The notes under the pieces are model-generated. The model was not told the DNA's origin and searched no databases. It saw only the letters and a list, made by a program, of their open reading frames with translations. From Pelagibacterium montanilacus (GTDB lineage: Bacteria > Pseudomonadota > Alphaproteobacteria > Rhizobiales > Devosiaceae), in contig NZ_RZMX01000046.1 in the NCBI RefSeq assembly GCF_003992665.1, positions 167,817 through 231,816 of the forward strand: a stretch of DNA of 64,000 bases. Direction: 5' to 3'. This document shows positions 36,063 through 45,444 of this stretch, piece by piece. Position 1 is the first letter of the stretch, and each line of letters begins with the position of its first letter. The position numbers and the translations under genes were made by a program.

Positions 36063-36263
36063 GGCCGCCCTCCGCGTGATGCGCCGCGATCATAGAGCAT
36101 GGCCATGCCCGGGCGAAAGGGCGCAGGTGAAAAGCCCCTGCACTTTCGTCACCACGGGCCGGGGCGCCGGGCCGATCCATTAACCGTCCGGGCCGCAATC
36201 GCTTAGGCGGGACGGGCCCCTCTGGTAGAACCTTCGGAGAAATAACCAACCTTGCGCGGGCAC

Positions 36264-37754
36264 ATGTCACAGATCCTGGCCCAGACCGACACTCTCGACG
36301 CCTCGGAGGCCGATGCGAGCCTGTTGCCGCTGGTTCTCGATCTCGACCGCACGCTGGTGCGCTCGGACCTGCTCGAGGAGATGGCGCTCCTGCATCTGCG
36401 CGGCCACCCCTTAGCGCTTTTCGACCTCGTTGGCTGGACGCTCGAGGGTCGGGCACAGCTCAAGCGCCGGCTCGCCGAAGCGGTGGCGCTCGACGTCGAG
36501 CACCTGCCGGTCAATGCCGAGCTGATCGCCTATGCCGAGGCCGAGGCGGGGCGCGGGCGCCAGATCGTGCTGGCCACCGCGGCGGACACGCTGATCGCGA
36601 GCAAGGTGGCCAAGCGCTTTGCCTTTATCGACCGGGTGATCGCCAGCGATGGCGAGACCAACCTCAAGGGCCCCGAAAAGGCGCGGGTGCTGGCCGAGAT
36701 GTTCCCCGATGGCTTCGTTTATGCGGGCGACAGCCACGCGGATCTCGCGGTGTGGAAAAAGGCTGCCGGTTCGGTGATCGTGGGCGCCTCGCCCGCGCTC
36801 GAACGGGCGGCCCGGGCGGCGAGCCCGATGGAGAAGGTCTTTGCACGCCCCCCGAGCCTGGGCGCCTGGGCCAAGGCCGCAAGGCTGCACCAATGGGCAA
36901 AAAACCTCCTCGTCTTCGTGCCGCTGGTGTTGAGCGGGCACATGCTCGATCCGGTCGCCTGGTGGTCGGCGGGCCTCGCCTTCCTCGCGCTGGGGGTTCT
37001 CGCGTCCTCCACCTATATGATCAACGACCTCTGGGACATCGCCGACGACCGCCGGCACTGGACCAAGCGCAACCGCCCGATCGCGAGCGGCAGGCTGCGG
37101 CTGGGCCATACGGTGATGGCGGTGCCGATCGGCCTTGCGATGGCCTTCGGGCTCGGGGCGCTGGCGGGGGGCGCAGTGATGCTGGTTCTTGCCGCCTATC
37201 TGGGGCTGACGCTCTCCTATTCGCTGGCGCTCAAGCGCAAGCCGGTGCTCGACGCCTTCGTTCTGGCGGTGCTCTTCACCCTGCGGCTGGTCCTCGGGAT
37301 CGCCGCCGTGGGGGTCGTGGCCTCGCCCTGGCTGCTGGTGTTCTCGATGTTCCTTTTCGCCTCGCTCTCATTCGCCAAGCGCCAGACCGAGGTCCAGAGG
37401 ATGGCCGAGACCGGCCGCGACATAGGGGAAAAGATCGCGGGTCGGGGCTATTTCGCCATGGACGCGCCCTTCATCCTGGCCATGGGCGTGTCCTCGGGCA
37501 TGGCCTCGATCCTGATCATGGTGCTCTATCTGACCCAGGACGCGCTGATGGCCGATTTCTACGGCAATTCGGTCTGGCTGTGGGCCATTCCGGCGCTGCT
37601 CTTCCTGTGGCTGTCGCGGATATGGATGATCTGCCAGCGTGGCGAGCTCAATGACGATCCGGTCGCCTTTGCCATCAAGGACCCCAAGAGCCTCGTGCTG
37701 TGCGGGTTCGTGGGCGTGGCTTTCGTCATGGCATGGGTCGGGGTCACGGTGTGA
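36264..37754 (+). CDS. HAD phosphatase - UbiA prenyltransferase fusion
   Basis: 496-residue protein with two parts. The N-terminal HAD domain (about 20-190) has the nucleophile motif LVLDLDRTL (Asp26, Asp28) and GDSHADLAVW. The UbiA-type membrane domain (about 205-496, eight or nine spans) carries YMINDLWDIADDRRH, the first Asp-rich motif, and a second at KRKPVLDAFVLAVLF. The closest known chemistry is decaprenyl-phosphate 5-phosphoribosyltransferase, and the HAD part could remove the phosphate. The next gene (GtrA) overlaps it by four bases, so lipid-linked pentose or another polyprenyl-linked sugar is a reasonable guess. The start ATG at 36264 follows GCGCGGGCAC. Confidence 0.87.
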   Translation: MSQILAQTDTLDASEADASLLPLVLDLDRTLVRSDLLEEMALLHLRGHPLALFDLVGWTLEGRAQLKRRLAEAVALDVEHLPVNAELIAYAEAEAGRGRQIVLATAADTLIASKVAKRFAFIDRVIASDGETNLKGPEKARVLAEMFPDGFVYAGDSHADLAVWKKAAGSVIVGASPALERAARAASPMEKVFARPPSLGAWAKAARLHQWAKNLLVFVPLVLSGHMLDPVAWWSAGLAFLALGVLASSTYMINDLWDIADDRRHWTKRNRPIASGRLRLGHTVMAVPIGLAMAFGLGALAGGAVMLVLAAYLGLTLSYSLALKRKPVLDAFVLAVLFTLRLVLGIAAVGVVASPWLLVFSMFLFASLSFAKRQTEVQRMAETGRDIGEKIAGRGYFAMDAPFILAMGVSSGMASILIMVLYLTQDALMADFYGNSVWLWAIPALLFLWLSRIWMICQRGELNDDPVAFAIKDPKSLVLCGFVGVAFVMAWVGVTV

Positions 37755-38170
37755 TCCAGATCGTCCGGTTTCTGCTTCTGGGCGGACTTGCCGCGGCGAT
37801 CAACTGGGTCGCGCGCTTTCCGCTTTCCATGGCGATGCCGTTTCCGGCGGCGGTCTTTGTGGCCTACATGATCGGGATGAGTGCGGGCTTCGTCCTTTAC
37901 CGGCGCTATGTGTTTCCCGGCTCACACTTGCCGATCGGTACCCAGATCGGGTTGTTCCTCGGCGTGAACGCCGTGGGCGCCGTGGTGGTGATGGGCTGTG
38001 CGCTGGCACTGCTGCACGGGGTCTTGCCGGCCATCGGCTGGACGTCTTACCCCGAGGCCATCGCCCATGGGCTGGCCATCGGAATCGGCGCGGTGGTCAA
38101 TTTCATCGGCCACAAATTCCTGACCTTCCGGGTCAGGCGGAGTTCAACAGCACCAGCAACGCCATCGTGA
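37751..38170 (+). CDS. GtrA-family membrane protein
   Basis: 139-residue protein with four membrane spans of the GtrA family, thought to flip polyprenyl-phosphate-linked sugars across the inner membrane. It begins MIQIVRFLLLGGLAAAINWV and ends with the family hallmark VNFIGHKFLTFR. The GTG start lies inside GTGA shared with the UbiA-fusion stop, giving translational coupling. The last 38 bases overlap the convergent glycosyltransferase-like gene. Its position supports a common lipid-linked sugar pathway. Confidence 0.88.
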   Translation: MIQIVRFLLLGGLAAAINWVARFPLSMAMPFPAAVFVAYMIGMSAGFVLYRRYVFPGSHLPIGTQIGLFLGVNAVGAVVVMGCALALLHGVLPAIGWTSYPEAIAHGLAIGIGAVVNFIGHKFLTFRVRRSSTAPATPS

Positions 38171-39377
38171 CGAGGTTGAGCCCGATCCCGTAAGTGGCGA
38201 GCACCGCAAAGGAGGGGCGGTGGCGCCGGGCGACGGCCAGGGCGAGCACGTAAACGAGGATCGGCAGCCAGTCGAGCACGTAGCGCTGGACGTTGTACTG
38301 GGAGAACCCGTTCGAGTGGTAGACCAGCGTCGGGGCCGCAATGGCGATGGCGCACAGAATACCGATCACCACCGGGCGGCGCATGGGTGCAAACAGCGCC
38401 AGCAGCACGAAGGGGCTCGCTGCGAGCAGCGAGGTTCCGGCGGGGTCCAGCCCGAGCGGGGTGAGCACGGCGTCGCCGCCGAAATCGAGGTGGAAGCCCT
38501 GGATGAACAGGTACATGGCGTTGAAGAACAGATAGTCGAGCGAGAACAGGCCGCTCTGGTCGAGCCGGAAGTCGATCATCGACCATTCCCCCCCGCTCGC
38601 CATGTGCTGGTAGCCCGTTTCCATGGCGCCGCCGAAGCGGGCGTAATTGTAGGCCATGTAGGCAAGGACTGCGACCGCGACCGGCAGGCCGAGCTTGAGG
38701 ACGCGCGCGATGTGGGGCCGGGCGAAGGAAATCAGCGGTTCGTCGCGCTCGAGCGCGAGCGCAAAGAGGAAGGGCAGGTAGAACATCGACATCTGCCGGC
38801 ACAGGAACGCCAGCCCGATCAGCACGCCCGCGAGCACCAGAGAGCCGCCGCGCACCACCTGGTGGATGGACGCGGTGACCAGAAGGAAAGCCAGGGTCTG
38901 GGCGAAGAACCACACCCCGTCCCCGCGCAGGGTGACGTAATAGAGCGGGGTGGCGAAGACCAGCGCCAGCACCAGCCATAGGGCCGTCGCCTGCTCGACC
39001 TCCAAGTGGGACAGGATGCGCCACCAGAGCCATGCGGCGGCGGCGGTGAACAGCGCCGAGAGCAGGACGAACCCGCTGAACTCCACCCCGAACAGCGCCA
39101 CGAACGGCATGGCGACCAGCGCGGGGAATGGCGGGAACATCACATAGGTCCGGCCATCGAAGACGGCGCAGTCGCCATCGAAACAGGTGTCGGAATGGAA
39201 CCGGCCTTCGAGAAAGGACTGGGCCAGAAGCGCGTAGCTGTTGGTCCCGCCGGGCTCGATCACCGCGTTGAGCGCGACCCCTCCCAACAAGGCCAGTGCC
39301 ATGAGCGCGGCGAGAACGAGCAGGCCGCGCAGGCGACCACTGTCTTGGCTGTCGTCGGCGGGGAATGCGATTTTCAT
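38133..39377 (-). CDS. Membrane glycosyltransferase-like protein (GT-C type)
   Basis: 414-residue protein with about ten to eleven membrane spans and a large early periplasmic loop (about 35-75) holding two Cys in HSDTCFDGDCAVFDG, possibly a disulfide. The segment EPGGTNSYALLAQSFLEGRFHSD, followed by VMFPPFPALVAMPF, resembles GT-C enzymes that use polyprenyl-phosphate sugars, but the DD/DE catalytic motif is not obvious. The start at 39377 is the first Met before a typical N-terminal span. It faces the UbiA-GtrA pair tail to tail with overlap, which suggests but does not prove a shared pathway. Confidence 0.7.
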   Translation of the reverse strand: MKIAFPADDSQDSGRLRGLLVLAALMALALLGGVALNAVIEPGGTNSYALLAQSFLEGRFHSDTCFDGDCAVFDGRTYVMFPPFPALVAMPFVALFGVEFSGFVLLSALFTAAAAWLWWRILSHLEVEQATALWLVLALVFATPLYYVTLRGDGVWFFAQTLAFLLVTASIHQVVRGGSLVLAGVLIGLAFLCRQMSMFYLPFLFALALERDEPLISFARPHIARVLKLGLPVAVAVLAYMAYNYARFGGAMETGYQHMASGGEWSMIDFRLDQSGLFSLDYLFFNAMYLFIQGFHLDFGGDAVLTPLGLDPAGTSLLAASPFVLLALFAPMRRPVVIGILCAIAIAAPTLVYHSNGFSQYNVQRYVLDWLPILVYVLALAVARRHRPSFAVLATYGIGLNLVTMALLVLLNSA

Positions 39378-39643
39378 GATCGGCCGTTGCCTCCCAGAGC
39401 GCTCTGCCGGCTCCGATATCGGAAACCCGCATGCCGAACGGCCTAGCATGGCCGGCCTTACCGTTTGGTTTCGGGGCGGCAGTGCCCCGACCGTGGCCAA
39501 ATGGACACGGTTGGCGCCCCACCATCGGGCGCGGGGAACCGGTCGAGGGACCAAGCCCTTGTGTCCTCGCACCAATTGTAATCTCAACCTCGCAATGACG
39601 CTGCGCGGCTCTTCGCGAAGCGCTCCAGGGAGAACAGGACCCC

Positions 39644-41353
39644 ATGCCCCCTTCACATGTCTGGCGGATCGCGATCGTGGGTGGTGGGCCGAGAGGGTTG
39701 GCCGCCTGCGAAGCCATGGCCATCAGGGCGCGCGAGAACGGACTGTCCGTGGCGCTCACGCTGTTTGATCCCGAGCCTCGCCCCGGGGCGGGGCCCAACT
39801 ACGATCCCGCGCAGACCGAGCTCAACCGGCTCAACATTCCCGGTCGCGCCATCTCGATCCCCGCCTCGCCGCTGGCGGGCGCCGATCCGGTTGCCGGGTT
39901 CGCGCGCTGGGCACAGGCGCGCACCGACGCCTATGACGAGGACCACTACCCGCCACGGGCCGAGCTGGGCCGGTATCTCTCCGAGCGGTTCGAAGCGCTG
40001 GTGGCCGCGCTGCCGGGCGGAGTGAGCCTGGAGCATGCGCGCGCGCAGGTGCGGTCCGCGCGGCGCGGCGAGGATGGCTGGCATCTGGAGGCCGGCGGGG
40101 AATGGAGGGGCCCGTTCGACGATTTGCTCCTGAGCCCCGGGCACCTTGTCACCGAGCCCGACGCCCAGCTCGCCCGGTGGCAGGACCATGCGCGCGAGAG
40201 CGGTGCGGTGCTGATGGATGCTTACCCCTCGCACAGGGTGCTTGAGGCCTCCGGGAGCTGGGCGGGCCGTGCGGTGGGCATCAGGGGGCTGGGCCTGAGC
40301 GCCATCGACGTGATCGGGCTTTTGTCCCAGGGGGCCGGCGGGCGGTTCGAGGAACAGGAGGACGGCACGCTGAGCTATGTCGCGTCGGGCCGCGAGCCCT
40401 CGCGGATCGTGCCCTTTTCGCTCGATGGCCTGCCCCCGGCGCCCAAGCCCGCCAACGCCCGGATCGACGCGCTCTACGATGTCGGGCAGGAGCATTCCCG
40501 GGCGTTTTCCGCCGCGCTCGACGCAGCGCTGAGCGAGGACCCGGACCAGGCGCTGGCGACGATCTGTTCGGCGGTGGCCGAAGCGACGGTGGCGGCGCTC
40601 GAGGCGATGGGGCATCCCGAGGTGGGTGCCGAAATTGCCCCATGGCTCGCGCGCGAGCGGACACAAGGGGCGACCCACGAGGATGCCGATGCGCCGCCCG
40701 CCGAACTGCTCGGGCGGACCCTGGCCATGGCCAACGGCACGCTGGCGCCCTCGCCCGGCTACGCGATCGGGCAGATCTGGCGCAAGCTGCAGACCCCGCT
40801 GCGCAAGGGCTACAATCCCCGCGCGGTCGATCCCCGGATCGGTGAGGCGCTCGTGACGTTCGACGAGGGGCTCAAGCGCTATTCCTACGGCCCTCCTGCC
40901 CGGGCCGCCGCCGAGATGCTGGCGCTGATCGAGGCGGACCTTCTCGACCTGCGGGCTGCGGACGACCCCGATATCGTCACGTCCGCCGATGGCTGGACGT
41001 TGGGCAGCGGCACCCATGCGGTCGAGATCGCGGTGATGATCGATTCGGTACTCTCGAGCCCGGTGCTCGGCAAGGTGGACGACCCCCTGATCGCCCGGCT
41101 GCGCGCCGAGGGACTGCTGGTGCCCTATGGCGAGGGGCTGGGCGCGCATGTGACGGCGCAGGGCCAGGCCATCGCGGCCAATGGCGAACCGGTGGCGGGG
41201 CTCTCGCTGGTCGGAAGGCTGGCGATCGGGTCGGTCATCGCCACCGATTCGGTCCACGACTGCTTTGGCGCGGCAGTGAGCCGCTGGGCCGATGCGGTGG
41301 CCGGACATGCGGGCAGCGCGGCGCTCTCGGCAGCCTTTGCCGCCACGTCCTGA
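39644..41353 (+). CDS. FAD/NAD(P)-binding protein
   Basis: 569-residue protein of the FAD-NAD(P)-binding family (COG4529 type). The N-terminal dinucleotide fold is IAIVGGGPRGLAACEAM, followed by RLNIPGRAISIP and a second site GIRGLGLSAIDVIGLL. The C-terminus has the late flavin segment LSLVGRLAIGSVIATDS. Relatives are annotated as oxidoreductases of unknown substrate; some have been linked to adenylylsulfate or siderophore metabolism without proof. The gene is followed by a strong terminator. The ATG at 39644 is preceded by GGAGAACAGG. The function is not predicted. Confidence 0.8.
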   Translation: MPPSHVWRIAIVGGGPRGLAACEAMAIRARENGLSVALTLFDPEPRPGAGPNYDPAQTELNRLNIPGRAISIPASPLAGADPVAGFARWAQARTDAYDEDHYPPRAELGRYLSERFEALVAALPGGVSLEHARAQVRSARRGEDGWHLEAGGEWRGPFDDLLLSPGHLVTEPDAQLARWQDHARESGAVLMDAYPSHRVLEASGSWAGRAVGIRGLGLSAIDVIGLLSQGAGGRFEEQEDGTLSYVASGREPSRIVPFSLDGLPPAPKPANARIDALYDVGQEHSRAFSAALDAALSEDPDQALATICSAVAEATVAALEAMGHPEVGAEIAPWLARERTQGATHEDADAPPAELLGRTLAMANGTLAPSPGYAIGQIWRKLQTPLRKGYNPRAVDPRIGEALVTFDEGLKRYSYGPPARAAAEMLALIEADLLDLRAADDPDIVTSADGWTLGSGTHAVEIAVMIDSVLSSPVLGKVDDPLIARLRAEGLLVPYGEGLGAHVTAQGQAIAANGEPVAGLSLVGRLAIGSVIATDSVHDCFGAAVSRWADAVAGHAGSAALSAAFAATS

Positions 41354-41360
41354 CCCAAAC

Positions 41361-41388
41361 GAAAGGGCCGCCCCGGGGCGGCCCTTTC
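41361..41388. terminator. Bidirectional terminator hairpin
   Basis: A perfect 28-base palindrome, GAAAGGGCCGCCCC / GGGGCGGCCCTTTC, between the stop of the FAD protein (41353) and the stop of tctA (41407). Short T-runs flank it in both directions. Confidence 0.8.
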
Positions 41389-41406
41389 TCATCAATGCGC
41401 TGACGC

Positions 41407-42936
41407 TCAGTCGCCGTCCATGGCAAAGGCGGTCTTTGACTTGTCTTTCGCCAGCAGGCGCCAGAGGACAGGCCCAAAGATCGCTGCAGCCGCAACCGCG
41501 TAGATCACGAGGGCGATGGTCGAGGTCCAGAGGAACGTCCAGTCTCCCTGGTTGATCATCAGCCCGCGGCGAAGCTGTTCTTCGGCGAGGGGCCCGAGAA
41601 TGGCCCCCACCAGCACCGGAGCGAGCGGATAGCCGAACCGGCGCATGACGAAGCCCACGAGCCCGAAGCCCAGCAGCAGGACGAGCGAGAAGACCGAGCC
41701 CTGCGAGCCGATGATACCCAGGGTCGCAAAGGTCAGGATGCCGGCATAGAGCCAGGGCCGCGGGATCATCAGGAGCCGCACCCAGACCCCCACGAAGGGC
41801 AGGTTGAGCACCACCAGCATGATGTTGGCGATAAAGAGCGAGGCCACGAGCCCCCAGACCAGCGCAGGATTGTTGGTAAAGAGGAGCGGTCCGGGCTGGA
41901 GCCCATATTGCTGGAAGCCGGCGAGCATCATCGCTGCGGTCGCCGATGTGGGCAGGCCAAGGGTCAGAAGCGGGATGAGCGTGCCCGCGGCCGAAGCGTT
42001 GTTGGCCGCTTCGGGTCCCGCGACGCCTTCGATGGCGCCTTTGGGGCCTTCGAATTCCTCACGCGCCTGGCCGCGCGCCGCTTTGCGTTCCGCCGAATAG
42101 GACAGGAAGGTCGGGATCTCGGCGCCGCCCGTGGGCAGGGGCCCGAAGAGAAACCCGAGGCCCGCGCCGCGAGCGTAAGGGGCAAGGCAGCGCTTGAGAT
42201 CGGTGAGGCTGAGCCACACCGAACCCTTGATGGCCTCGACCTTGTCGACCACCGCGGTGGTGCGCGAGGCGATGTAGAGCGTCTCGCCGATGGCGAACAG
42301 GCCGACCGCCACGATGGCGATAGAGATATTGTCGCGCAATTCGGGCACGCCAAAGCTCAACCGCGCCTGCCCGGTGAGCTTGTCGATGCCGACGAGACCG
42401 ATTGTGAGCCCGATAAAGAGCGCGGTCAGTCCCCGCGCCACCGAGCCGCCGAAGGCAGCCGAGACGGTGACGAACGAGAGCACCATCAGGGCGAAATATT
42501 CGGCCGGTCCGAACGAGAGCGCCACGCGCACCATGAAGGGGGACACGATGGCAAGCCCGAGCGTTCCCACCATCGCGCCCACGAACGAGCCGATGGCGGC
42601 CGCGCCCAGCGCCTTGCCGCCCCGCCCGTCGCGAGCCATCTTGTTGCCCTCGACCGCGGTCATGATCGATGCGGTCTCGCCGGGGGTGTTGAGCAGGATC
42701 GAGGAGATCGCCCCGCCATACATCCCGCCGTAATAGATGCCCGCGAACATGATCAGCGAGCCCGTGGCGCCGAACGAAAGCGAGATGGGCAGCAGCAGGG
42801 CGACCGTAAGCGCCGGACCAATGCCCGGCATCACGCCCACCGCAGTGCCCAGCAGGACGCCGATCAGGGCGAACATCAGGTTGGCGGGCTGCGCGGCGAC
42901 GAGCAGGCCATCGAGCAGAAGAAGAAAAGTATCCAT
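41407..42936 (-). CDS. tctA: Tripartite tricarboxylate transporter, large permease
   Basis: 509-residue inner-membrane protein with about twelve spans. The opening [22 protein letters not shown] and the conserved [17 protein letters not shown] are diagnostic of TctA. It transports citrate or another carboxylate across the membrane with TctB, fed by the periplasmic TctC. It is last in the order tctC-tctB-tctA, separated from tctB by repeat copy C, which may set a different expression for the large subunit. Substrate is not known. Confidence 0.95.
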   Translation of the reverse strand: MDTFLLLLDGLLVAAQPANLMFALIGVLLGTAVGVMPGIGPALTVALLLPISLSFGATGSLIMFAGIYYGGMYGGAISSILLNTPGETASIMTAVEGNKMARDGRGGKALGAAAIGSFVGAMVGTLGLAIVSPFMVRVALSFGPAEYFALMVLSFVTVSAAFGGSVARGLTALFIGLTIGLVGIDKLTGQARLSFGVPELRDNISIAIVAVGLFAIGETLYIASRTTAVVDKVEAIKGSVWLSLTDLKRCLAPYARGAGLGFLFGPLPTGGAEIPTFLSYSAERKAARGQAREEFEGPKGAIEGVAGPEAANNASAAGTLIPLLTLGLPTSATAAMMLAGFQQYGLQPGPLLFTNNPALVWGLVASLFIANIMLVVLNLPFVGVWVRLLMIPRPWLYAGILTFATLGIIGSQGSVFSLVLLLGFGLVGFVMRRFGYPLAPVLVGAILGPLAEEQLRRGLMINQGDWTFLWTSTIALVIYAVAAAAIFGPVLWRLLAKDKSKTAFAMDGD

Positions 42937-42965
42937 CTGTTTTGCCTCGGTTGCGCCTTGGCGCA

Positions 42966-43064
42966 GTTCCTGATCTGATTCCGATCAGAACAGGAGCTCT
43001 AAGTCCTTGATTGGTCGCGTTTCCGAAGCGGAAAAATGATTCCGCCTTTCTGGGAAACGCTCTA
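42966..43064. repeat. RIME-like composite palindrome after tctB (copy C)
   Basis: About 99 bases: one palindrome with arms CCTGATCTGAT and ATCAGAACAGG, a linker AAGTCCTTGATTGGTCGC, then arms GCGTTTCCGAAGCGG and GGGAAACGCTCTA. The last bases read on the minus strand start TAGAGCGTTTCC, and that TAG is the tctB stop codon (43064-43062). Compared with copy B the two palindromes occur in the opposite order relative to transcription. It separates tctB from tctA inside the operon. Confidence 0.84.
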
Positions 43065-43598
43065 GCGCCTGAACGGCAGGTCGATGATCCGCTCGAGCGG
43101 ACCGGCGGGAAGCGAAAGGCCGAGCCCGTGCCGGAACAGCACGTAGAGAAGCGTGGTGACGCAAACCCCTACGAGCACGGTCAGCCACAGGGGCTTGCGG
43201 CCCAGCCCGCGCGCCGCGAACCCGAACAGGGCGCCCGCACCAATGATGAAACCCGCACCGCTGTAGAGCAGCACGATCTTGGCGACGACCGCCGAGACGA
43301 TCCACGAGACGGCCGGCCAGTTGACGTTCTCGCGCTCGGGAAACCCGCCGCGCAGCCCCATGATCACCGTTGCGACACCAAAAATGGCGAGGCCGGCGGC
43401 CACGATATAGGGAAATATTTCCGGGCCGAACTGAGCGTAAGAGCGGCGAATGGGATAAGTCGAGCCGTCCCACGCGATGAGAGCGGCCAGCACGAACAGG
43501 CCCGCGGCGATGGCAAGGCCGCCGAGATCGGTGGCCTTGCGCGCGTCAGGAGACCGGTCGGGGCCGGTCTCCTGCACTGTCTGATGCTCGGTGGTCAC
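43062..43598 (-). CDS. tctB: Tripartite tricarboxylate transporter, small permease
   Basis: 178-residue inner-membrane protein with four spans and a Gly/Ala-rich core, typical of TctB. It partners TctA. Its ATG overlaps the tctC stop (ATGA), so the two are translationally coupled. Sequence conservation in TctB is low, so the call relies on size, topology and position. The TAG stop is formed by the end of repeat copy C. Confidence 0.9.
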   Translation of the reverse strand: MTTEHQTVQETGPDRSPDARKATDLGGLAIAAGLFVLAALIAWDGSTYPIRRSYAQFGPEIFPYIVAAGLAIFGVATVIMGLRGGFPERENVNWPAVSWIVSAVVAKIVLLYSGAGFIIGAGALFGFAARGLGRKPLWLTVLVGVCVTTLLYVLFRHGLGLSLPAGPLERIIDLPFRR

Positions 43599-44560
43599 TC
43601 TGTGATGCCCAGCTCGGCGAGGATCGCCGTGGTCGCTTCGATCTCGCTGGCGAGATATTCGGCGAAGGCGTCACCCTCGAGATAGGTGTTCACCCATCCG
43701 CGGGTGGCCAGTTCCTCGTTCCAGGCTTCGGACTCGGCCATGGTGCCGATGACCGACAGCAGTTCGGCACGCTCTTCCTCGGTGATGTCGGGAGCCGCCG
43801 CGATCATGCGCCAGTTCTGGATATCGACGTCATAGCCCTGGTCCACGAAGGTGGGGGCGTCAGTGTAGTCCTGCGGCTCAGGCGCGGTGATGCCGATGGC
43901 CCGGACCGTGCCGGCCTCGAGCTGGCCGGAGAATTCCGAAAAGCCCGAAATCCCGACGGTAACCTGACCGCCCAGAATGGCCGCCAGCGCTTCGCCGCCG
44001 CCCGAATAGGGGATGTAGTTGATCAGCGCGGGATCGACGCCTGCCGCCTGCGCGAAGATGCCGGCTGCGATGTGATCGACGCCCCCGGCCGAACCGCCGG
44101 CCCAGGTGACCGAACCGGGATCCTCGGCGAGCATGGCCGCCAGATCGTCGGCGTCCTGGATATCGCTTTCAGCGGGTACAACCACGAGGACGTATTCGCC
44201 GGTGAGACGGGCCAGCGGAGTGATGTCTGCGAGACCGACCGGCGAATCATTGGCGATCACGGCGCCGACCATCACATAGCCGCCCACGATGGTGGCCGTG
44301 GGATCGCCAGCGGACGAGTTGATGAACTGCTGAAGGCCGATGGTGCCGCCTGCGCCAGCCACGTTCTCGACCTGGATGTTGGAGACGAGCCCCTCGGACT
44401 GGAGCGTGGACTGGATGGTGCGGGCCGTCTGGTCCCAGCCGCCGCCGGGGCCGGCTGGCGCCATGATCGAAAGGCTGTCGATCGCGAGCGCCGGCCCTGC
44501 AGCCAGCGCACCCAGGACGGCAGCCGACGCGGCCAGCCGGAGGGTAAGGGTCTTGGTCAT
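43595..44560 (-). CDS. tctC: Tripartite tricarboxylate transporter, periplasmic binding protein
   Basis: 321-residue secreted solute-binding protein. The signal peptide ([20 protein letters not shown]) is cleaved near ALA-IDSLSI. The mature start [19 protein letters not shown] contains the PGGGxDxxAR signature of TctC, and [15 protein letters not shown] the binding-pocket loop. The start at 44560 is clear; upstream codons have no homology. It is divergent from the tctD-tctE regulatory operon, which probably controls its expression in response to the carboxylate. Confidence 0.94.
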   Translation of the reverse strand: MTKTLTLRLAASAAVLGALAAGPALAIDSLSIMAPAGPGGGWDQTARTIQSTLQSEGLVSNIQVENVAGAGGTIGLQQFINSSAGDPTATIVGGYVMVGAVIANDSPVGLADITPLARLTGEYVLVVVPAESDIQDADDLAAMLAEDPGSVTWAGGSAGGVDHIAAGIFAQAAGVDPALINYIPYSGGGEALAAILGGQVTVGISGFSEFSGQLEAGTVRAIGITAPEPQDYTDAPTFVDQGYDVDIQNWRMIAAAPDITEEERAELLSVIGTMAESEAWNEELATRGWVNTYLEGDAFAEYLASEIEATTAILAELGITE

Positions 44561-44763
44561 GAGAAATCTCCTCGGGTATGGTTCTTGTCGTTGAGAGCCG
44601 GGAAAAGCCGAACAGATGAACCGTCCGCGCATGGGGACACGGTATGGCCCCTCGTCTCCTCCCTCTTGCCGAAAGCCTGTGGAATGGACACACTCGGCTC
44701 GGGCTGCTCCTCGGGGCCACCCTAGGCCACGTTAGCTGTCAAGAACCTGTCAGGGAGAAGGCT

Positions 44764-45444
44764 CTGCGCATTCTGGTCATAGAAGACACCGAGGATGTCG
44801 GCGAAGCGGTGGTCGACGCCTTCGCGCGCAGCGGCCATGCCGTGGACTGGGTCCGCACCCGCCAGAATGCCGACCATGCCCTAGCGGTGCAGGATTATGC
44901 GCTGATCGTTCTGGACATCAACCTGCCCGACGGCAGCGGGTTCGACATCCTCTCGGCGCTCCGCCAGCGCGGCAACACCACCCCGGTGCTCGTGCTGACG
45001 GCGCGGGCGCTGGTGGACGATCGGGTCGACGCGCTCGACACGGGGGCCGACGACTATCTGGTCAAGCCTTTCGACTTTCGCGAGCTCGAGGCGCGGGCCC
45101 GCGCCCTGCTGCGCCGGCAGAACGGGAACGCCGCGGCGCGGCTGATGCTGGGCAATGTGGTGCTCGACCAGACCGCCCGCGCCGTCAGCATCGGAGCGCT
45201 CCCGGCCGATCTCACGCGCCGTGAGATCACACTTCTCGAAGTGCTGATGGGCCAGCCGGGCAAGGCCTTCACCAAGTCCGAGCTGCTCGACCAGCTCTAC
45301 GGGTTCGACAACGACGCCGGGCCCAACGCCATCGAGCTCTATGTGGGGCGGCTGCGGCGCAAGCTCGAGGGCGCGACAGCCGAAATCCGCACCGTGCGGG
45401 GCCATGGCTACCAGATCGTGGCGCGCGCGCCCGAGGCCCCATGA
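44764..45444 (+). CDS. tctD: OmpR-type response regulator of tct genes
   Basis: About 226-residue response regulator. The receiver domain has VIEDTEDVGEA, the phospho-acceptor LIVLDINLPDG and the Lys in YLVKPFDF; a winged-helix DNA-binding domain follows (TRREITLLEVLMGQPGKAFT, ELYVGRLRRKL). Family members begin MRILLVEDTED. Here the matching position is CTG (44764) with AGGGAG six bases ahead, and no ATG, GTG or TTG occurs near it. The only ATG upstream in frame is at 44644 and would add 40 unrelated residues. A CTG start is therefore likely. It overlaps tctE by ATGA. Confidence 0.85.
   Translation: MRILVIEDTEDVGEAVVDAFARSGHAVDWVRTRQNADHALAVQDYALIVLDINLPDGSGFDILSALRQRGNTTPVLVLTARALVDDRVDALDTGADDYLVKPFDFRELEARARALLRRQNGNAAARLMLGNVVLDQTARAVSIGALPADLTRREITLLEVLMGQPGKAFTKSELLDQLYGFDNDAGPNAIELYVGRLRRKLEGATAEIRTVRGHGYQIVARAPEAP

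Noticed and set aside
44644..44763. N-terminal 40-residue extension of the tctD product
   Set aside because: It has no homology to response regulators, lies in the divergent promoter region and lacks a ribosome binding site.
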